Part shown: positions 12,858 through 26,600 of the stretch, piece by piece
How positions within the stretch are numbered: position 1 is the first letter of the stretch
How the letters are laid out: the number at the start of each line of letters is the position of its first letter
NCBI GenBank assembly: GCA_905250885.1
Contig: CAJNOQ010000097.1
Coordinates: 1-64,000, forward strand
Reading direction: 5' to 3'
Source of the DNA: Didymodactylos carnosus
Taxonomy: Eukaryota; Rotifera; Eurotatoria; Philodinida; Philodinidae
Length of the DNA stretch: 64,000 bases
Notes under the pieces: generated by a model
What the model was told of the DNA's origin: nothing
Database searches by the model: none
The model's input: only the letters and a program-made list of their open reading frames with translations
Program-made: the position numbers and the translations under genes

Positions 12858-15800
12858 ACACACATGTATTATGTATTCTCAATGTCTACAACAAAGTGAT
12901 CTGTTTCTTTTTTTTCTTTGTTGAACACCAGAAGAGAAGGAAAAGATACAGGGAGAAGGAGACAAAAAAAGAAAACGGTTTTCTGTTTTCTTTCTTTTTC
13001 TCACTCTCTCTCTCTTCGCTTGTATATACATGTTTTCTGGAACAAGAGAAAAATGAAGATTGAACTTTTTTCTCTTTGTCAAAGGAATCGATACACATTA
13101 GAAAACAAAGTTTTTTTAATGTTTTCCTCTATCTATGTATCAAATAGGGATGTTTATTTGGGAAAACACTTTTTTTGTGTGTATGTGTTTCCAATAGGGA
13201 AAAAGAAAAAAAAAAAGAAGAAGAAAATCTGTGCCTATGTTTCGCTCTATACAACCATTAACAGAGATAGATTAAGTTAAGATTGAATGTGAATGATATC
13301 CCGGAAACAAACCGACATTTCGATACATTATTTTAAATATATAAAATACTTTTATCATATATTGAAAAAGAAAACGATAGAAGAACAAAAGCATCAACAT
13401 TTAATTGACTTATTATTACTGCCACATCAAAAAATCTCTTCAAGGTATACATCATAAAAAAAAAGTGTTTCTAATGAGCTGGTAGTGCACCATATTTTTT
13501 TCATTAGTAACATTTAACATTTTAAACTGTTTTCATCTTCAAGATTAACTTTTATTTGTTCTTCTTCTATCTAATTTTATTCTAAATATACCTCTAAATT
13601 TTATTTTATTTTATTTTATTCTTTTGTATCTCTATGTAGTCATAATTCAATTGAACAAATGACATTAATAAAACTAGTAAAACTTATTTCCGATCTGTTA
13701 TGCAAATAGAAACTGTTCAATTTGTTTTGTTTGGTAATTATAATAATGTACCAGACTTTTCATTTGCATAGTGAAGTATGTCTTATCTGCTAGAAAGGCA
13801 AAATGAACAGACATATGTACCAAAAAAAAAAAAAAAAATGTTCGATCTGAAAAATTTTTCTATTTACTAAGTTTTCAGCTATATAAATCTTATCAGAAAT
13901 CTTCAAATTTTTTATTTCACAAAAACAATCAGATTCTATATCTTTTTTTAGATTATGTGTATAATCCTCGTATGTCTAAGTATTTGATTGGTTTATTACG
14001 AATAGTAGTAGTATTTAGCAATCTCTCAAGTCATTATTTCGTCTCGTTCTCAAATCACTTAAGACTTTTTTTATTTTTTTATTTTTCCTATAGAGAAAGA
14101 AGAATGCTCTTCAACATTTGTATACAGGAAAGATACTTTTTCTTTTATTTATTTCTTGTTAAAAGTAGTAGAGAAAAGTGAAGAGAGTGACTGATTATAT
14201 ACAGTTAAACAAAATTTCTACATAACATTTTATTTATTTATATTCTTATATATCGCTCTAACAAATGATGCTAATTATCAGTATTTTCTATTTACATAGT
14301 AGAGCAAAGAAAATTCAACAAAACTGTATACTATATTTAAAATAGAAAACATATAAATTTACAATTACCAAAATTAATAACTAAAATAAATTATAAAATC
14401 ATAGTGCATTTTTCTAACAGTAGATTACAGTATGTTTTTTTAATATAAAGTAAAATTTCATTCTATTGAAGTGAACATCTATATCTTGTTCAAATAAGTG
14501 ACTATTAGTCTTATAATAGAATCATTCGTATCAAAATATTTCAAAGACTACATTGAATACATTCTTTTTTTTTTTATAAAATCAGTTTTCGAACGACTTA
14601 CTTAAAAATCATAAGATTTTATGAGGACAAAAAAAACTTAAATACTGAAAACTCAGTTTATTATTTGATAAACACAAATTTTCAGCCTAATAACTATTAC
14701 GTGCCGATAGTCACATTTTCTTCTATTCGTCATAATATTATTAGTTAATACAATAGTGAAAAAACTACTTACGGAACAAAATTAGTTTTTTTTACTTATT
14801 TTTAGATATAATATTTGACGATAAATTAAAAAGAAAAAGAATAAGAAAAAGAATTTATTTCAGCCTAAGCTCTTAATTCATTGCACTTCAATAATTATCT
14901 CAGACAAAAAATTTATACTACCATTGCGTAAAATTTTCATAGAAAAAGAAACATCATTAGAACAAAATATTGAATATTAAAATAATAACAGGACAATAAA
15001 TTAGCCTTCCACATTGACATATGTGTTGAAAAAGAAACACGCCCATTATTACTAAATTATAGAAATACAACATTCTATAGCGGGTGTAATACGTACATAA
15101 TCCAGTCAACAAGAAATATCTGATCATATTTGAAGACAGATTATATCGCTAACCAATTAAGATTAAGTTAGATGATATAGTGTGTTGTTGTTGTTGTTGT
15201 TGTTTTTATTCATTATTTATCCAGGTCAAGAGTGCACCTATTTTAGACCTATGAGCTCTTGTTTATATAGTCTAACTAACTTTTGTGATCAGTATAATAC
15301 ATCAATTATTCTACCAGGAGTTTATTTTTCTATAATATACATTAAATATATGATTTATAATGGTAAGAGTAATGCATATATTATTTTTTCACATACATAT
15401 GTTTAACAATCACAGTAAATGAACAATATTTTTTCTTTTAATTCAATTTGTGTATTATAACAAATGGTTGTTGTCATCTATGCATGGTGTATGTTCACAT
15501 ACTGACAAAAAAAAGAAGTTCATCTACTGATAAAAGAAAATAAGACAGCCTAGATTCAGTCAACTGTTTTCGACTATTAGAGGTTGAATTGAACATATTC
15601 ATCAACTCCCATTCATTACATCCCATTCTTATTATCTACGCTTAAGTAGAAATGTAACAGGAATTTCGGTGATGTGCAATAACCATACAATACTCTAGTT
15701 TAAACATATCTTACCTCCGATTAATATGTAAAAATAAACGTATAAACTCAATAAAATGATGGATTATTTGACGCTCTACTTCTTCCAGTTTGTATTAGTA

Positions 15801-16049
15801 AAGTTCATTCAATAGTCAATCAAAAAAATGAAAAAAACAGTAGATTATTGTGCGCTTTGTATCCTGAATAATCTCATCCGATAATTCTAGCATCAATGAT
15901 ACATATACACTAGAGTCATAGCTCATTAAAACAACGTTAATAGTATCCTTCATCCTCACTTACATAGCTCTCATTCTTTTAAAAAAGTTGATTAACGTGA
16001 GGAGACTGTTGTGATGGCGGTATTTCTACATAAATATCAATTAGAAATT
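12858..16049. other. Gene-free AT-rich stretch
   Basis: No supportable gene on either strand. It contains pyrimidine/purine-rich low complexity (12900-13240), a short TTTTA tandem near 13595-13620 and a GTT repeat at 15182-15203. The open frames here are driven by low complexity. Confidence 0.6.
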
Positions 16050-19000
16050 TTAAAACTTTTTATATTTTATCTTTTTAACCCCATGTAGACGATATTTTAA
16101 TTGTCGTCTTAATATTTCCTGTAATTCAACTTGTTCATGATGTAATCGAATGGATTTTTCACGTTCAACAAAATAATCAAACTTCACGTTTACTGATTTC
16201 CTGTTGAGATATTGCGTAAATTTTTCTGTCCATAATTGATCAGAATCAACATAAACATATTCCGAAATCTTATTTTTACACCATTCTGTATTTCGAATGA
16301 ATAATGAACTATGTAATGGTGATTCATTACACAGGAATCGGGAACGATGAATAATTGATGTAGGATCTCGGTTCCACTCCCCCATTATACATTTCGCTGG
16401 AAATATAGAAACTTTGAAGTACCAATTATAGAAAATGAATATCAACAAGTATTACAACCGTTCAATCACCAAGCGTATTACTAACCGAAGGCCGTAAATG
16501 AGTTACGGAGAAGAATAGAAATGAATCATCAATTACTAATGCTCGTTTGCCATGAATCATCAGTTCGATAGCATACTTATTACGTTATGACGTATAATAT
16601 AATTTTAGTAATTTGTCAGAAAGCTATTACGTGCGTATAAAGTGTCAGCAACTGAGCGAAAGAAGTACATCAGACCTCGTTCTGACCAGACCGAATTATG
16701 GAATAACACTTATGTGAAAAAGACGAAAGAGCTGTGGTTCTCGCCATCTGAAAGTCGAAACTTGCAATTATCGTTTCTTACGTTTCTCACAATATCTTTT
16801 CAGACGATCATTGTAGAATTAGATTACAGCATTCCTTGAAGTTGATGTACAAGTTCCTAGTAATTTTCTGTTATAGACAGATAGTATAGAGTGTTCTCTT
16901 CAAAACGGAAAGTAGATGAGCTCTTGATTATTCACTGTCAAGGTGTAGCATCATATTCCCTAGAAGTCACAAGATTGCTATTTCACCACTTTCGATAAGT
17001 TAGAACGTAGTCACAAGCAAAAGTTAATGAAACTACTGTTTTGGGTGAATTCATCTCTTATTGAAAACTCAAAATCAGTTCGAATGACTCAGACACTGAT
17101 GGGATACACAGTTTTACAGACTGAATGTGGTTTTATTGCTTCAAGGATAAAAAATCTTCGAAAACTACGTTATTATCTGGATCTATTTTTTCCGAAAAAA
17201 TGAAAATAGATTGTTTTTAAATTACAAGGAACTTTTAAAATTATTTTCAGTCTGTAAAACTGTGTATCCCATCAGTGTCTGAGTCATTCGAACTGATTTT
17301 GAGTGATTTATGGAATTTTTCAATAAGAGATGAATTCACCCAAAACAGTAGTTTCATTAACTTTTGCTTGTGACTACGTTCTAACTTATCGAAAGTGGTG
17401 AAATAGCAATCTTGTGACTTCTAGGGAATATGATGCTACACCTTGACAGTGAATAATCAAGAGCTCATCTACTTTCCGTTTTGAAGAGAACACTCTATAC
17501 TATCTGTCTATAAAAGAAAATTACTAGGAACTTGTACGTCAACTTCAAGGAATGCTGTAATCTGATTCTACAATGATCGTCTGAAAAGATATTGTGAGAA
17601 ACGTAAGAAACGATAATTGCAACTTTTTTCTTCTAGCTTGTCTATTAAAACTAAATAACGAATACCCATAAATGACTCTGATATTGATTCTAATTCTTTA
17701 CATAAACGAGTAAGAGTAATAATTCTCTGTAATTTATCCAGTTTACGTTTTAATTCATCTTTTGTTCTTGTTGTTTGACGTAATAATCGTTTATGAACTT
17801 GAAAGCGAGAATTTCTAAGACCATTGTTAAACTTTTGAATACATTTAAGAGCTGATAATGTTTTAACTTGATTTTCTTGATGTTTCTTTTGAATTTGATC
17901 TAATTGTCTCATTGTTTCATTAATATAGTTTATTTTCTTTAAGACAATTTGATGATAATTATAAACCTTTAGATAAAGAAGAATAACACCATAATAAGAT
18001 CGTGATACCAAAATGAATCTGAGAAGAAAGTTTCATCTCACTTTTTCTCAAAAACTTGTACTCTGTTTGTTACCTCTTCGATTGTTTTTGATTTTTGTTC
18101 CACATTTTTCTTTAATTTCCAGTAGTCACATTGTTTTCTAACGAAAAATGTTTTAGTTTTCAAAATATAATTAAATTGTCTTATTATCGATTGTATTTTA
18201 TTTCTTGAAAAATATTCAAGTTTTATCACTTGTTTGTTCTTTAAATGATCATTAGTCATTCGTTGTTTATTGAATTTTTCGATTTGTTTATGATGATCAC
18301 TTTCAATTTCTTTTATTAATATAAATAATTGAACATTCAATTCTTGAATTTCTGGTTCAAATATCTGATGAATTTTTGTTATTTCCATATGATATTGATC
18401 ACGAATTAAATTTACTTTCATACTGTAATTCTTTTCATAATCAAGAATATATTTGTAATAAATGCTAAGAAAAACATAATTTAACATGAAAAAAACAACA
18501 ACATACAGTACGATTGGAAGTCTAAAATGTGCCATGTATCAGGGATATCTTTGAAAATAGTTAGTGTACAAAGTGTCATCTTTAGTCGTTTGTGAGAAAA
18601 GAGGAAATTGATTAAATTTTTAGAGAATTTTAATGACTCTTTTATTTCATCGGAATAGTAAAGCAAAAAGTTCAGAAACTATTATGAAAAGAGTGTTGAA
18701 AATTGAACAAAAATAATAAAAAAATCTTCTAGAAGTCGATTAACTAAAGATTCAAGAATTCCGGATTATGGTACGTTTAAAAAATCTGATCACAACTGAA
18801 ACAGTATCAGATATTTGATAATAGCTGTATGATTCTCGACAAAACACTATTAAACTTCTTGTAAAATCTGTAAATAATTGTGATAGTAGAGAGAAGAAGA
18901 CGAAATCAATTTTTTTATATGTGATAATTCAATTTCATTCTCAAAAAAAAACAAAAAAAAAACAAAACTGTAATTCACATAAGAAGACAATTCCATTTAA

Positions 19001-19471
19001 TCATTTTTTTATGAAATTTTTCATATATTACTTGATAATTTTATCTAATGTTTGTTTCATCATTTTGTCAATATATTCTTGTATTTGATCGTTTAATTGT
19101 TCACATCGTAAATTTAAAATATTTGTTTTATGTAAGAAGTTTCTATTTATTAAATCAATTGTATTATTTTTCACATAGTTAGATGAAAATAAATATTGAT
19201 ATTTAATTGTAAAAGATTGATTAATAGATGTCAAATAATATGTTTCTTGTTGAACTTTCGAATGTAAATAAGTGTTGAGTGTTTGATTTTTTAATAATGA
19301 TGATAGAGACATATACAATCGTTTATCAACAACATGTTTTCTATTATAACAATTAATTAACGATACGTTAGATGATAATCGTTTTTTCTTCGATTTTTTT
19401 CTCATTTTTTTTGTATCCATTTTGACTTTGAATATATTACGCATTAAACCGGCTGATCGTATTAATACCAT
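16050..19471 (-). CDS. DRC2: Coiled-coil protein resembling dynein regulatory complex subunit 2 (CCDC65)
   Basis: Four exons are modelled: 19032-19471, 18042-18464, 17624-18018 and 16050-16396. They sum to 535 codons, a 534-residue protein (human CCDC65 is a little under 500). The start is ATG at 19471, followed by a Lys/Arg-rich N-terminus (residues 18-32). The rest is almost wholly heptad-type coiled coil. Matches to CCDC65, from memory of the family, are the KSKTIEEV segment, the KFILVSR stretch, the LTRLCKELE region near the last-third Cys, and the C-terminal ELQEILRRQLKYRLHG. DRC2 forms part of the nexin link between outer doublet microtubules and is needed for regulated ciliary beating. 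Two oddities are a 23-nt putative intron (18019-18041) and a foldback filling most of intron 3. Another axonemal coiled-coil family is possible. Confidence 0.55.
16757..17628. mobile_element. Large foldback element inside the DRC2-like gene
   Basis: Arms at 16757-17123 and 17248-17628 (about 370 bp each) are almost perfect reverse complements around a loop of about 124 bp. The inner ends read CACAGTTTTACAGACTG and CAGTCTGTAAAACTGTG. The right arm carries a roughly 13-bp insertion. The outer end TTGCAATTATCG begins immediately at the predicted splice donor of exon 3. There is no transposase. The transcript of this intron would form a very long hairpin. Confidence 0.9.
18019..18041 (-). other. 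Putative 23-nt GT-AG intron (or frameshift)
   Basis: The minus strand reads GTGAGA...TTCTCAG and its removal restores the coiled-coil frame across two long open segments. An alternative is a longer in-frame intron from the GTAACA donor just upstream to the TCTAAAG acceptor about 100 nt on, which would delete a region whose length matches CCDC65. A sequencing indel is also possible. Confidence 0.4.
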
Positions 19472-19741
19472 TGCTTTTTTTTCTCCTTATTTTGAACAAT
19501 TATTTATAAATAATGACTCAAGATATTTTTAAATAATTTAACTACCATGACGACCATCAATACTCATTTGTAAAATTATTACAACATTTGAATTTACAAA
19601 TCAATATCAAAAGTCACAAAACTTATTAAAATTCAGAAATTTGATAGTCTCTTTTTGACATTTTTCTAGTAAAAACTGACCACATAACTTGTGCAACTTG
19701 AATTACGCAGAACTAGTAGAAAATTTGTCTCATCGATCAAT

Positions 19742-20415
19742 TTAACCCTTTAAGTCCCCAAGGCTTCAATGCTTGATTTTGGGTCAACCGCTTATGAAAA
19801 TGGAACATATGAGACCTCGATATGACTTTTTCACGCTCGAAAAAAATTACTTTTCATTTTATAAAAAGTTATAATTTAAATTTACAATGAAAATTAGAGG
19901 AAAATTATTTTTTCGAAAATTCTCGTCAGAAATCAAAGACCAAAGGTATCTAAATTTAGGCCATTATGTTTGATGAAGTTGAGATAGAAAATGAGCTGAG
20001 ATGGTGAAGAAGATCAAGAATGATTAAGAAACAGAGCCCGAAATCCCAGCAAAATATGCCCTTTCGTTTTGTACCATCAGCAGCCTACACTTTCCAACAA
20101 TAAATTATTCAGCTGACATAATTTGAAAGAACACATCTCCCTACATATTTTTGAAAAGTCATTGAACAAACAGCCTTTTCTAAAGTACCTGAAAAAAGTA
20201 TTGTAAAAAAAGTGAATTTTTTCTAAATCTTCATTTTAATATTTTAATATCTCAGCTAACATACAACATAAACAAATTTTCTTTTTACCATTCGATAGCC
20301 AATTTGATTCTCTACGACTGATATAAGATCAGTCTTTTCCAACAATGTTTCCTTAGTTTGTTATAATGATAATGGCAATGTCCATTCAAATCGGCATTGG
20401 GCTTTAGAGGGTTAA
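19742..20415. mobile_element. piggyBac-type MITE with TTAA target duplication
   Basis: The element lies between TTAA at 19742-19745 and TTAA at 20412-20415. The inner ends are CCCTTTAAGTCCCC on the left and, as reverse complement, CCCTCTAAAGCCCA on the right. The TTAACCCT start is the hallmark of piggyBac relatives, which excise and insert precisely at TTAA. At about 666 bp with no transposase reading frame it is a non-autonomous copy needing a partner's transposase. Confidence 0.75.
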
Positions 20416-23400
20416 TATCAATGAACAAAAGGCTGAAGAACCTTTAAAGTAATCTAGCATTCGAACAACATGAGACTACTAACAAATTTATTTAAAAACT
20501 GATACAAAGAACGTAAAACGTCTACTTCTTTAACATTTTTCTACGATAACATAATCATTTTAAGTAGAATTATAAAATTTTGGACAAGCGTTGTTGTATA
20601 CTGTCTTAAAGTTTTCTTCAAAATTAAAAAAAATTTTTTTCTTAAAAACATATACTAAAATCATCTGAATTTTAATTTAAATCAGATGGATAGTAAAAAT
20701 CTTCCTTTATAGAATTATTTTATTTCATTCACGACATACATTTGAAATACAAAATGAACTTGTTGTAATTGAAGCTTTTCATTTATATAGAATATGTTTT
20801 AATATGAAGTTGGTAAAGATAATTACTAACTCTTACAACTTTGACAATTCAACGAAGGTGATCAAAGTCATCTTTACACTTCGTTAACATTCTCGTTTGA
20901 AAGTAATAGCGTTAGACTTACTTACCTTTGCAAAGTACTCATTATTTATATTATATCTTTCAATAACATGCTCATACGTATTATGATATTTTTTCAAGTA
21001 TTTTTATCTTTTATCTTCAATTGGTGTGAATTCATTGAGAAAAAAAAAAGCTTTTTCCTTATAGATTCTAATAACCGTTTTTAATCAGCGGTTGTTCGTG
21101 ATATATACTCCATTACGTCAAACGGATATAGTCTTTGTATTCAGTTCGTTAAGAATTTCTGCAAATAGCATAAAAAAATCACATTTAAAAAATATTTTTT
21201 TACTTTAATGTTCGTGTTCAATGAAAAATTGCTTCCTGTTTCCGAAAAATTATCATTCATACACATCCTTGGAGAATCGGAAGATGTCTGAAATAATCAG
21301 TTTTTTTTTCTTCGACAAATTATTCTTTTTTGATCACGCACAATATTCTTGTACTTTTTAAATGGATCATCACCCATTAGTGGTCATACTGGTGATGAAA
21401 TCGAACTAAGTAAAAAAGAAATAGAATGTTGAACTCTCTACACTCAGATTTACAAAAAAACGTTTATAATACTCATAGACCCGAAGTGGTTACATCTACT
21501 TAGTCGAACGATTGATTCTCAAAGAATGAAATACTTTTGTTTTCTAATTCTGAGATACTGATATAAAGTTTACACCCACTGTTCTATTAGAAAAACATAG
21601 AAAATCTCTTGCTCTTCAGAAAATCTAAAGAGTTCTTAGTCAAAAGCATAATTTCCGAGTCGAGAAAAATGACGAAGTGTAAAGTCGTACAGAAGATCGT
21701 ATCACAATTTTACATAAACAATACTGACGTCGTTCTTTAAAAAATAAATGTGAACGAGAGAATTCTCAAAAACAGAATTTACGAGAGCGAAAGGTTTTTG
21801 CAAAAAAAATTTCTAAAGCTAATAAAATTTTAAAAGTTGTCCTTAAAAACGTTTTACGTGTTTCAGTAAACAAACAGTTTTCGATGTCCATTTTTAAAAA
21901 TTATTTTCCATTCTTTCAAATATCAAAGAAAAGAGTTCAGAATAAATTCTAAGAGATTTTATGCGATGATATTTTCCTAAATTCATTTTCAAAAACATGT
22001 TTTTTAAGAGCTTTTTTTATAGACTGGTCAGATTATGAGCAATATGTTTAAGTGTATAGAAATCAAAAAATTCGAAGGTGGCCAAAACTGTTGAGAGAAT
22101 TTGAAAACTGGTGCAATCTTCTGATCTGAGGTTCAAGTGTCAGTAAAAATTTTCCATCAGCGTCCAAATACAAAAGTTGATATGTGAAAACTGGTCTAAT
22201 TAGGAGATTTAGTGAGTTGTGTGTAATAATAGAGAGATACATATGAATGATTTAAAGATAGAACATACTATCCCAACATTTAGTATAGCAACTTCATTTT
22301 ATCATCATGTAACGTATCATTCTACACAAAAATAAAGTAAAAGACAAAAAAAGAAACAAATGAGACAAAATAAAATCGATACGATTGGAATACAACTCAA
22401 CTACTGTTGTCTGCCAAGTTGAACGTATTACCACAATAGAATCTTATACATGAGTTTACTCTGATAGGAATTTTCCAAGAACATAAGAAGACGATGACAA
22501 TTTATCATTATTTTAATCTAATCCCCTTAGTCCGATGTTTGTCGTTTTCGTTAAATAATACAATTCAATTCACTATCGATTGCTATCATCCATCTTTCGT
22601 TATGAAAAATTTAGTATTGATGTATGATTTAGTCTTTGACAAAAGAATATTTTCAATTAAATTAATGATACTTGGAAAAAATTTAATTTTTTTTTTTGTT
22701 TTTTCGCTTTCTTAATTGAAAGTGATTTGACAGAACAAAACGTCGTTACTGAGTCAACCCTATTACTATAACATCTTTTTGTTTTTGTCTAAAATTATGA
22801 GCGACGTTTGTAATCTATTCTTCTAACATATTTGTTTACATAGAGACAAAAGCAAACTACTGATACATGAAAAAATACAAAATAATTACTGATAATAATT
22901 AAAAAATAAAATTATTCATTTTTATCCTTATTTATTGTTTATTCTCGTTTGTTCATAAATAACTCAATTATCATTTTTTCTTTTTCTTATAATAATATCC
23001 ATATAGAAAATAGCGAAACTTTGTTTATTCTGTATCTCTTATTGAATATATTTCTGTTGCTTATTTTCTTCTTTTTTTTTTTTTTGTTGTTTTTTTTCTA
23101 TACATACACGAGGACGATGACATCAATAACAACAACATCATTATCAAGAAAGGGAAAGAAAAAAAGATCAGACAACGATATCAGTTATAAAGTGTTAAGA
23201 ATCAAACAAAAAAAATTCTTATAGCTACACAGATGACATGTTGAAGTGTGTTTAACATACCGTATATCTATTTCGCTTTGTCATATATCGTCAAAAATAT
23301 ATAGTAGCAGCAGCGTCATGAGCAGAAGTCCGTAAAAAACAAGAGAACTGAAAGAAAATAATACATTACTTGAATCAATCAACAAGTCATCAGTAATGAT

Positions 23401-23623
23401 TAAAAGAAATATCTAGGAAATATATTAAAAAGATTCAGAGAGAGAGAGAGAGAGAGAGAGAAAAGTTAGTTTCTAATATTAGGGAAAGAAAAAGTAAAAT
23501 CAATTTTTATCAATTATTGATTAATAATTCCGTATATTTTTATTTTTTCTAAAAATTCATCACAAATATTCGAAAAAAAAGTCGGCATTAAACATAAAAA
23601 TGAATAATTTAATTAAGAGAACA

Positions 23624-23667
23624 AGAGAGAGAGAGAGAGAAAGAGAGAAAGAGAGAAAGAGAGAGAA
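23624..23667. repeat. GAGA-rich microsatellite
   Basis: A GA dinucleotide run with AAAG interruptions. A cleaner (GA)n run lies at 23437-23462. Confidence 0.85.
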
Positions 23668-26600
23668 GAAAAAGACATGCATAATTGGCAGGTGACAAAA
23701 AAAGCAAAAAAAAGAGACAACAATATATTGGTTGTTTTTCCGAGAAAAAAAATATATATCTTCGTTACAATGTTTGAACAAATAAAAAGAAAAAAAAAGA
23801 CAAAAACGCTTCACTAAGATTTGTCCTTGTAAAATTTGATGATTTTAAAGTGTTGTTTTTATCATATAATTGAGATATTCGATCATACATGCATGCATGA
23901 ACGTATTACAATGAAATTTGACAAGAAAATTCAACTCAAGACATTGATCAAATAATTCATATTTTTGACATTATTAAATAATTCTATACTTGCTCAATAT
24001 ATGATGTTCTTAAAACATTTTTTTTTTTTCATCATCAATAAAACTGTATCATTTACTTGATTTATTCTTATCAATTAGATTCTAAATAGTAGTTAAAACG
24101 GAAAATAGTATAAAAAACTTTACACTGTGTCAAGAGCACATTATATAGTGTGATAGAAAAAACGGTAACTTCATATTCTATTAATGTAATTTATAGAAAA
24201 GTTTTCTCTTCTTTCTTTTTTTTTTTTTTATTTTTAAATTTAGAACACATTATTCAATAGTTTATCTACAAACATCTCATGTCAATAATATATTCCATTT
24301 GTTAAATAATCAGAAAGCAAGTTATTGTTTTCTTTTTGAAATAAAACTCGACATTTTTTTTTCTTTTTTTCTTCTTTAATCTACATGATGTAAAAAAAAA
24401 AAATTTATTATTTGTTTTTGTTCAGTGCAGCAATTCTATATACTTAATTCCTTTAGCGAATAGTTTGCGTGACTCTTCCAATACAAAAAGATATTGAATC
24501 TATGATAAATATTTTTCTACCATAAAATATGCAAACGGATTATATAATCAAATGGTATTTTAGAGAAGTTATTTTAGCATATTTTGTCGATTTTATTGCA
24601 AAAAAAATTGTTCATATAATCATCTTTTGATAATGGAATGACGTAGGATAATTACTGACAGCATATTAATTCTGAATACAATTTTATCATTTTTAACAGG
24701 ACAATGACAGTATTATACAGGTAGATAAACATCATTTCCATCTATCTCTTGATATAAATATTTTCTTAAAATTTATTAATTTAGTTTTACTCAGTGTAAA
24801 TTCGTTTTCAGTGAGAATAGATAAAATAATTATAATTACTCTCGTTTCAACAGTGATGATCAGTACAGTAAAATGATTATAAATTTCAGTTTCAAGTAGT
24901 AAAAAAATCAAAACTAGCTGAAAATGAGTGTATCGTGCCGAGACTTTTTACTTTTTTCGAATACATGTGGTTTGACGAGGGAGAGGAGGGGGTATTCATC
25001 TATAGAAAATTAATTGACACTTATGAAAATGTTTACAAGTAATAGAGAAATAAGAGTTATATCTGTCTAACTGTATGATACCGTCTTTATCCAGTGAAAA
25101 CTGACAGCACTATGTCGTGCAAAAATTTAAGATGCTGTCTATAATTTCACCGTGTGTACTTCGAATTGTTTTAATTCTTTTCATCAATAACGTTCATTTA
25201 CAGTATGCCTGTAGGATGTCTAAATTCTCGTATACATTTATTTAATTAGAAATCGATGACATATACGTGCTGAACAATACAATGTTTATAAGGACAGATT
25301 AGTAATGATTTAAAAATTACTGTCATCAACATCAGTGAGCTAAAAATCTTAGAGACAAGTTTACATATTGTATAACTTCTTTATTTAAAGATATTCTATT
25401 ATTAAATTATAGTTTCATATATATTTGTGTCTATTTATTTTTCTTTTTTAAAAACAACAGATTTCTGATCGTAAGTGAAAAAAAAAAGTGAAAAAAAAGA
25501 AAAAAAACATTAAAAAACTTACCAGTTAAAACTGTGTTAAATACGATACACGATTTTTATTTTGTTGCAACGATCAGATACCTAATAGTATATAATACTA
25601 TAATCATACATCTTCTCTAACTTAATCATATTATGACATATCTAGAAGAAGAAGAAAAATCGAAGAGAGAAATGATGAAAAAAATGAAGAGGCATAGCTT
25701 ATTTTTATTTTTTTGCTCTAAGGAATGAGAGAAAAGAGATAAAGAATAAAAAGATTTGAGCAGAAAAGAAGCAATTATCTAGATTTTCTAAATAAATCAA
25801 AAAGAACCTCAATTACTAGAAATGTACTTGACCTTCGTTCGTCGTCCATATTATTTTCACAATTATATAGTCACTTGATGTGCGAACAGATCTACTATGG
25901 ATTATTTGTATTGAGTATATTATCTAGTGTGTATATATGTCTCTATATTTAGCAGAACTATATATTAAGAGTAGACTTATTTTTTTTGTCTTCTTTCATT
26001 AGATCAAAAAGTAAGATACCAATGATTTTTCTTCCTTTTTTTTTTTAAAAGTGTAAGAGGAAGATAGCAAACATCATTTATTCATCAGTTCATTCTTTGT
26101 TAATAACATACATACACTCGTTAAACAATAGTGAGTCAAGCTCTATTCCATTGATGAATAATAAGAAAGAAGAGAAAGATCCATTGTTCCATAGTTGTTG
26201 TTTTTTTTCAAATTCTAGTTAAAATTTTATCTTTTTCATAATATATTTTCCTTTATTTTTTCTCTTATTGTTAACTTGATCCACTGATTACTAAGAGAAA
26301 CAAAGAACAACAGATGTTTTTTTTTTGCTAAATGAGAATTATTAGTAAAAAAAATGAACAAAACAAGTATAAAAGATCATTTTTGACAAATAGTAAGGAT
26401 AAAAAACAGTAAGATGATTTAGATTAATACTATCTGACACAATCGAATAGAGATAAATATGGCTGTAACACAAATCACGTACACATAAAAATAATTTAAT
26501 TTCGTAAAAAAATTAAATTAAATCAAATTTCACTACTATATATCGAAATTGGAAGAAAAAAATTGATTTTTTTCTCCCATTTAGCTTAATAATATATTGT

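Noticed and set aside
12879-13280. Lys/Arg- and Ser-rich open frames
   Set aside because: Low-complexity purine/pyrimidine tracts open on three frames and both strands; no splice context.
16642-16839. Plus-strand frame TERKKYIRPRSDQTELW next to the foldback
   Set aside because: Protein-like at first sight, but it runs into the foldback arm, starts without ATG and shows no family.
22949-23224. Hydrophobic-plus-basic frame suggesting a small membrane protein
   Set aside because: The hydrophobic part is poly-T derived and there is no coding-like codon pattern.
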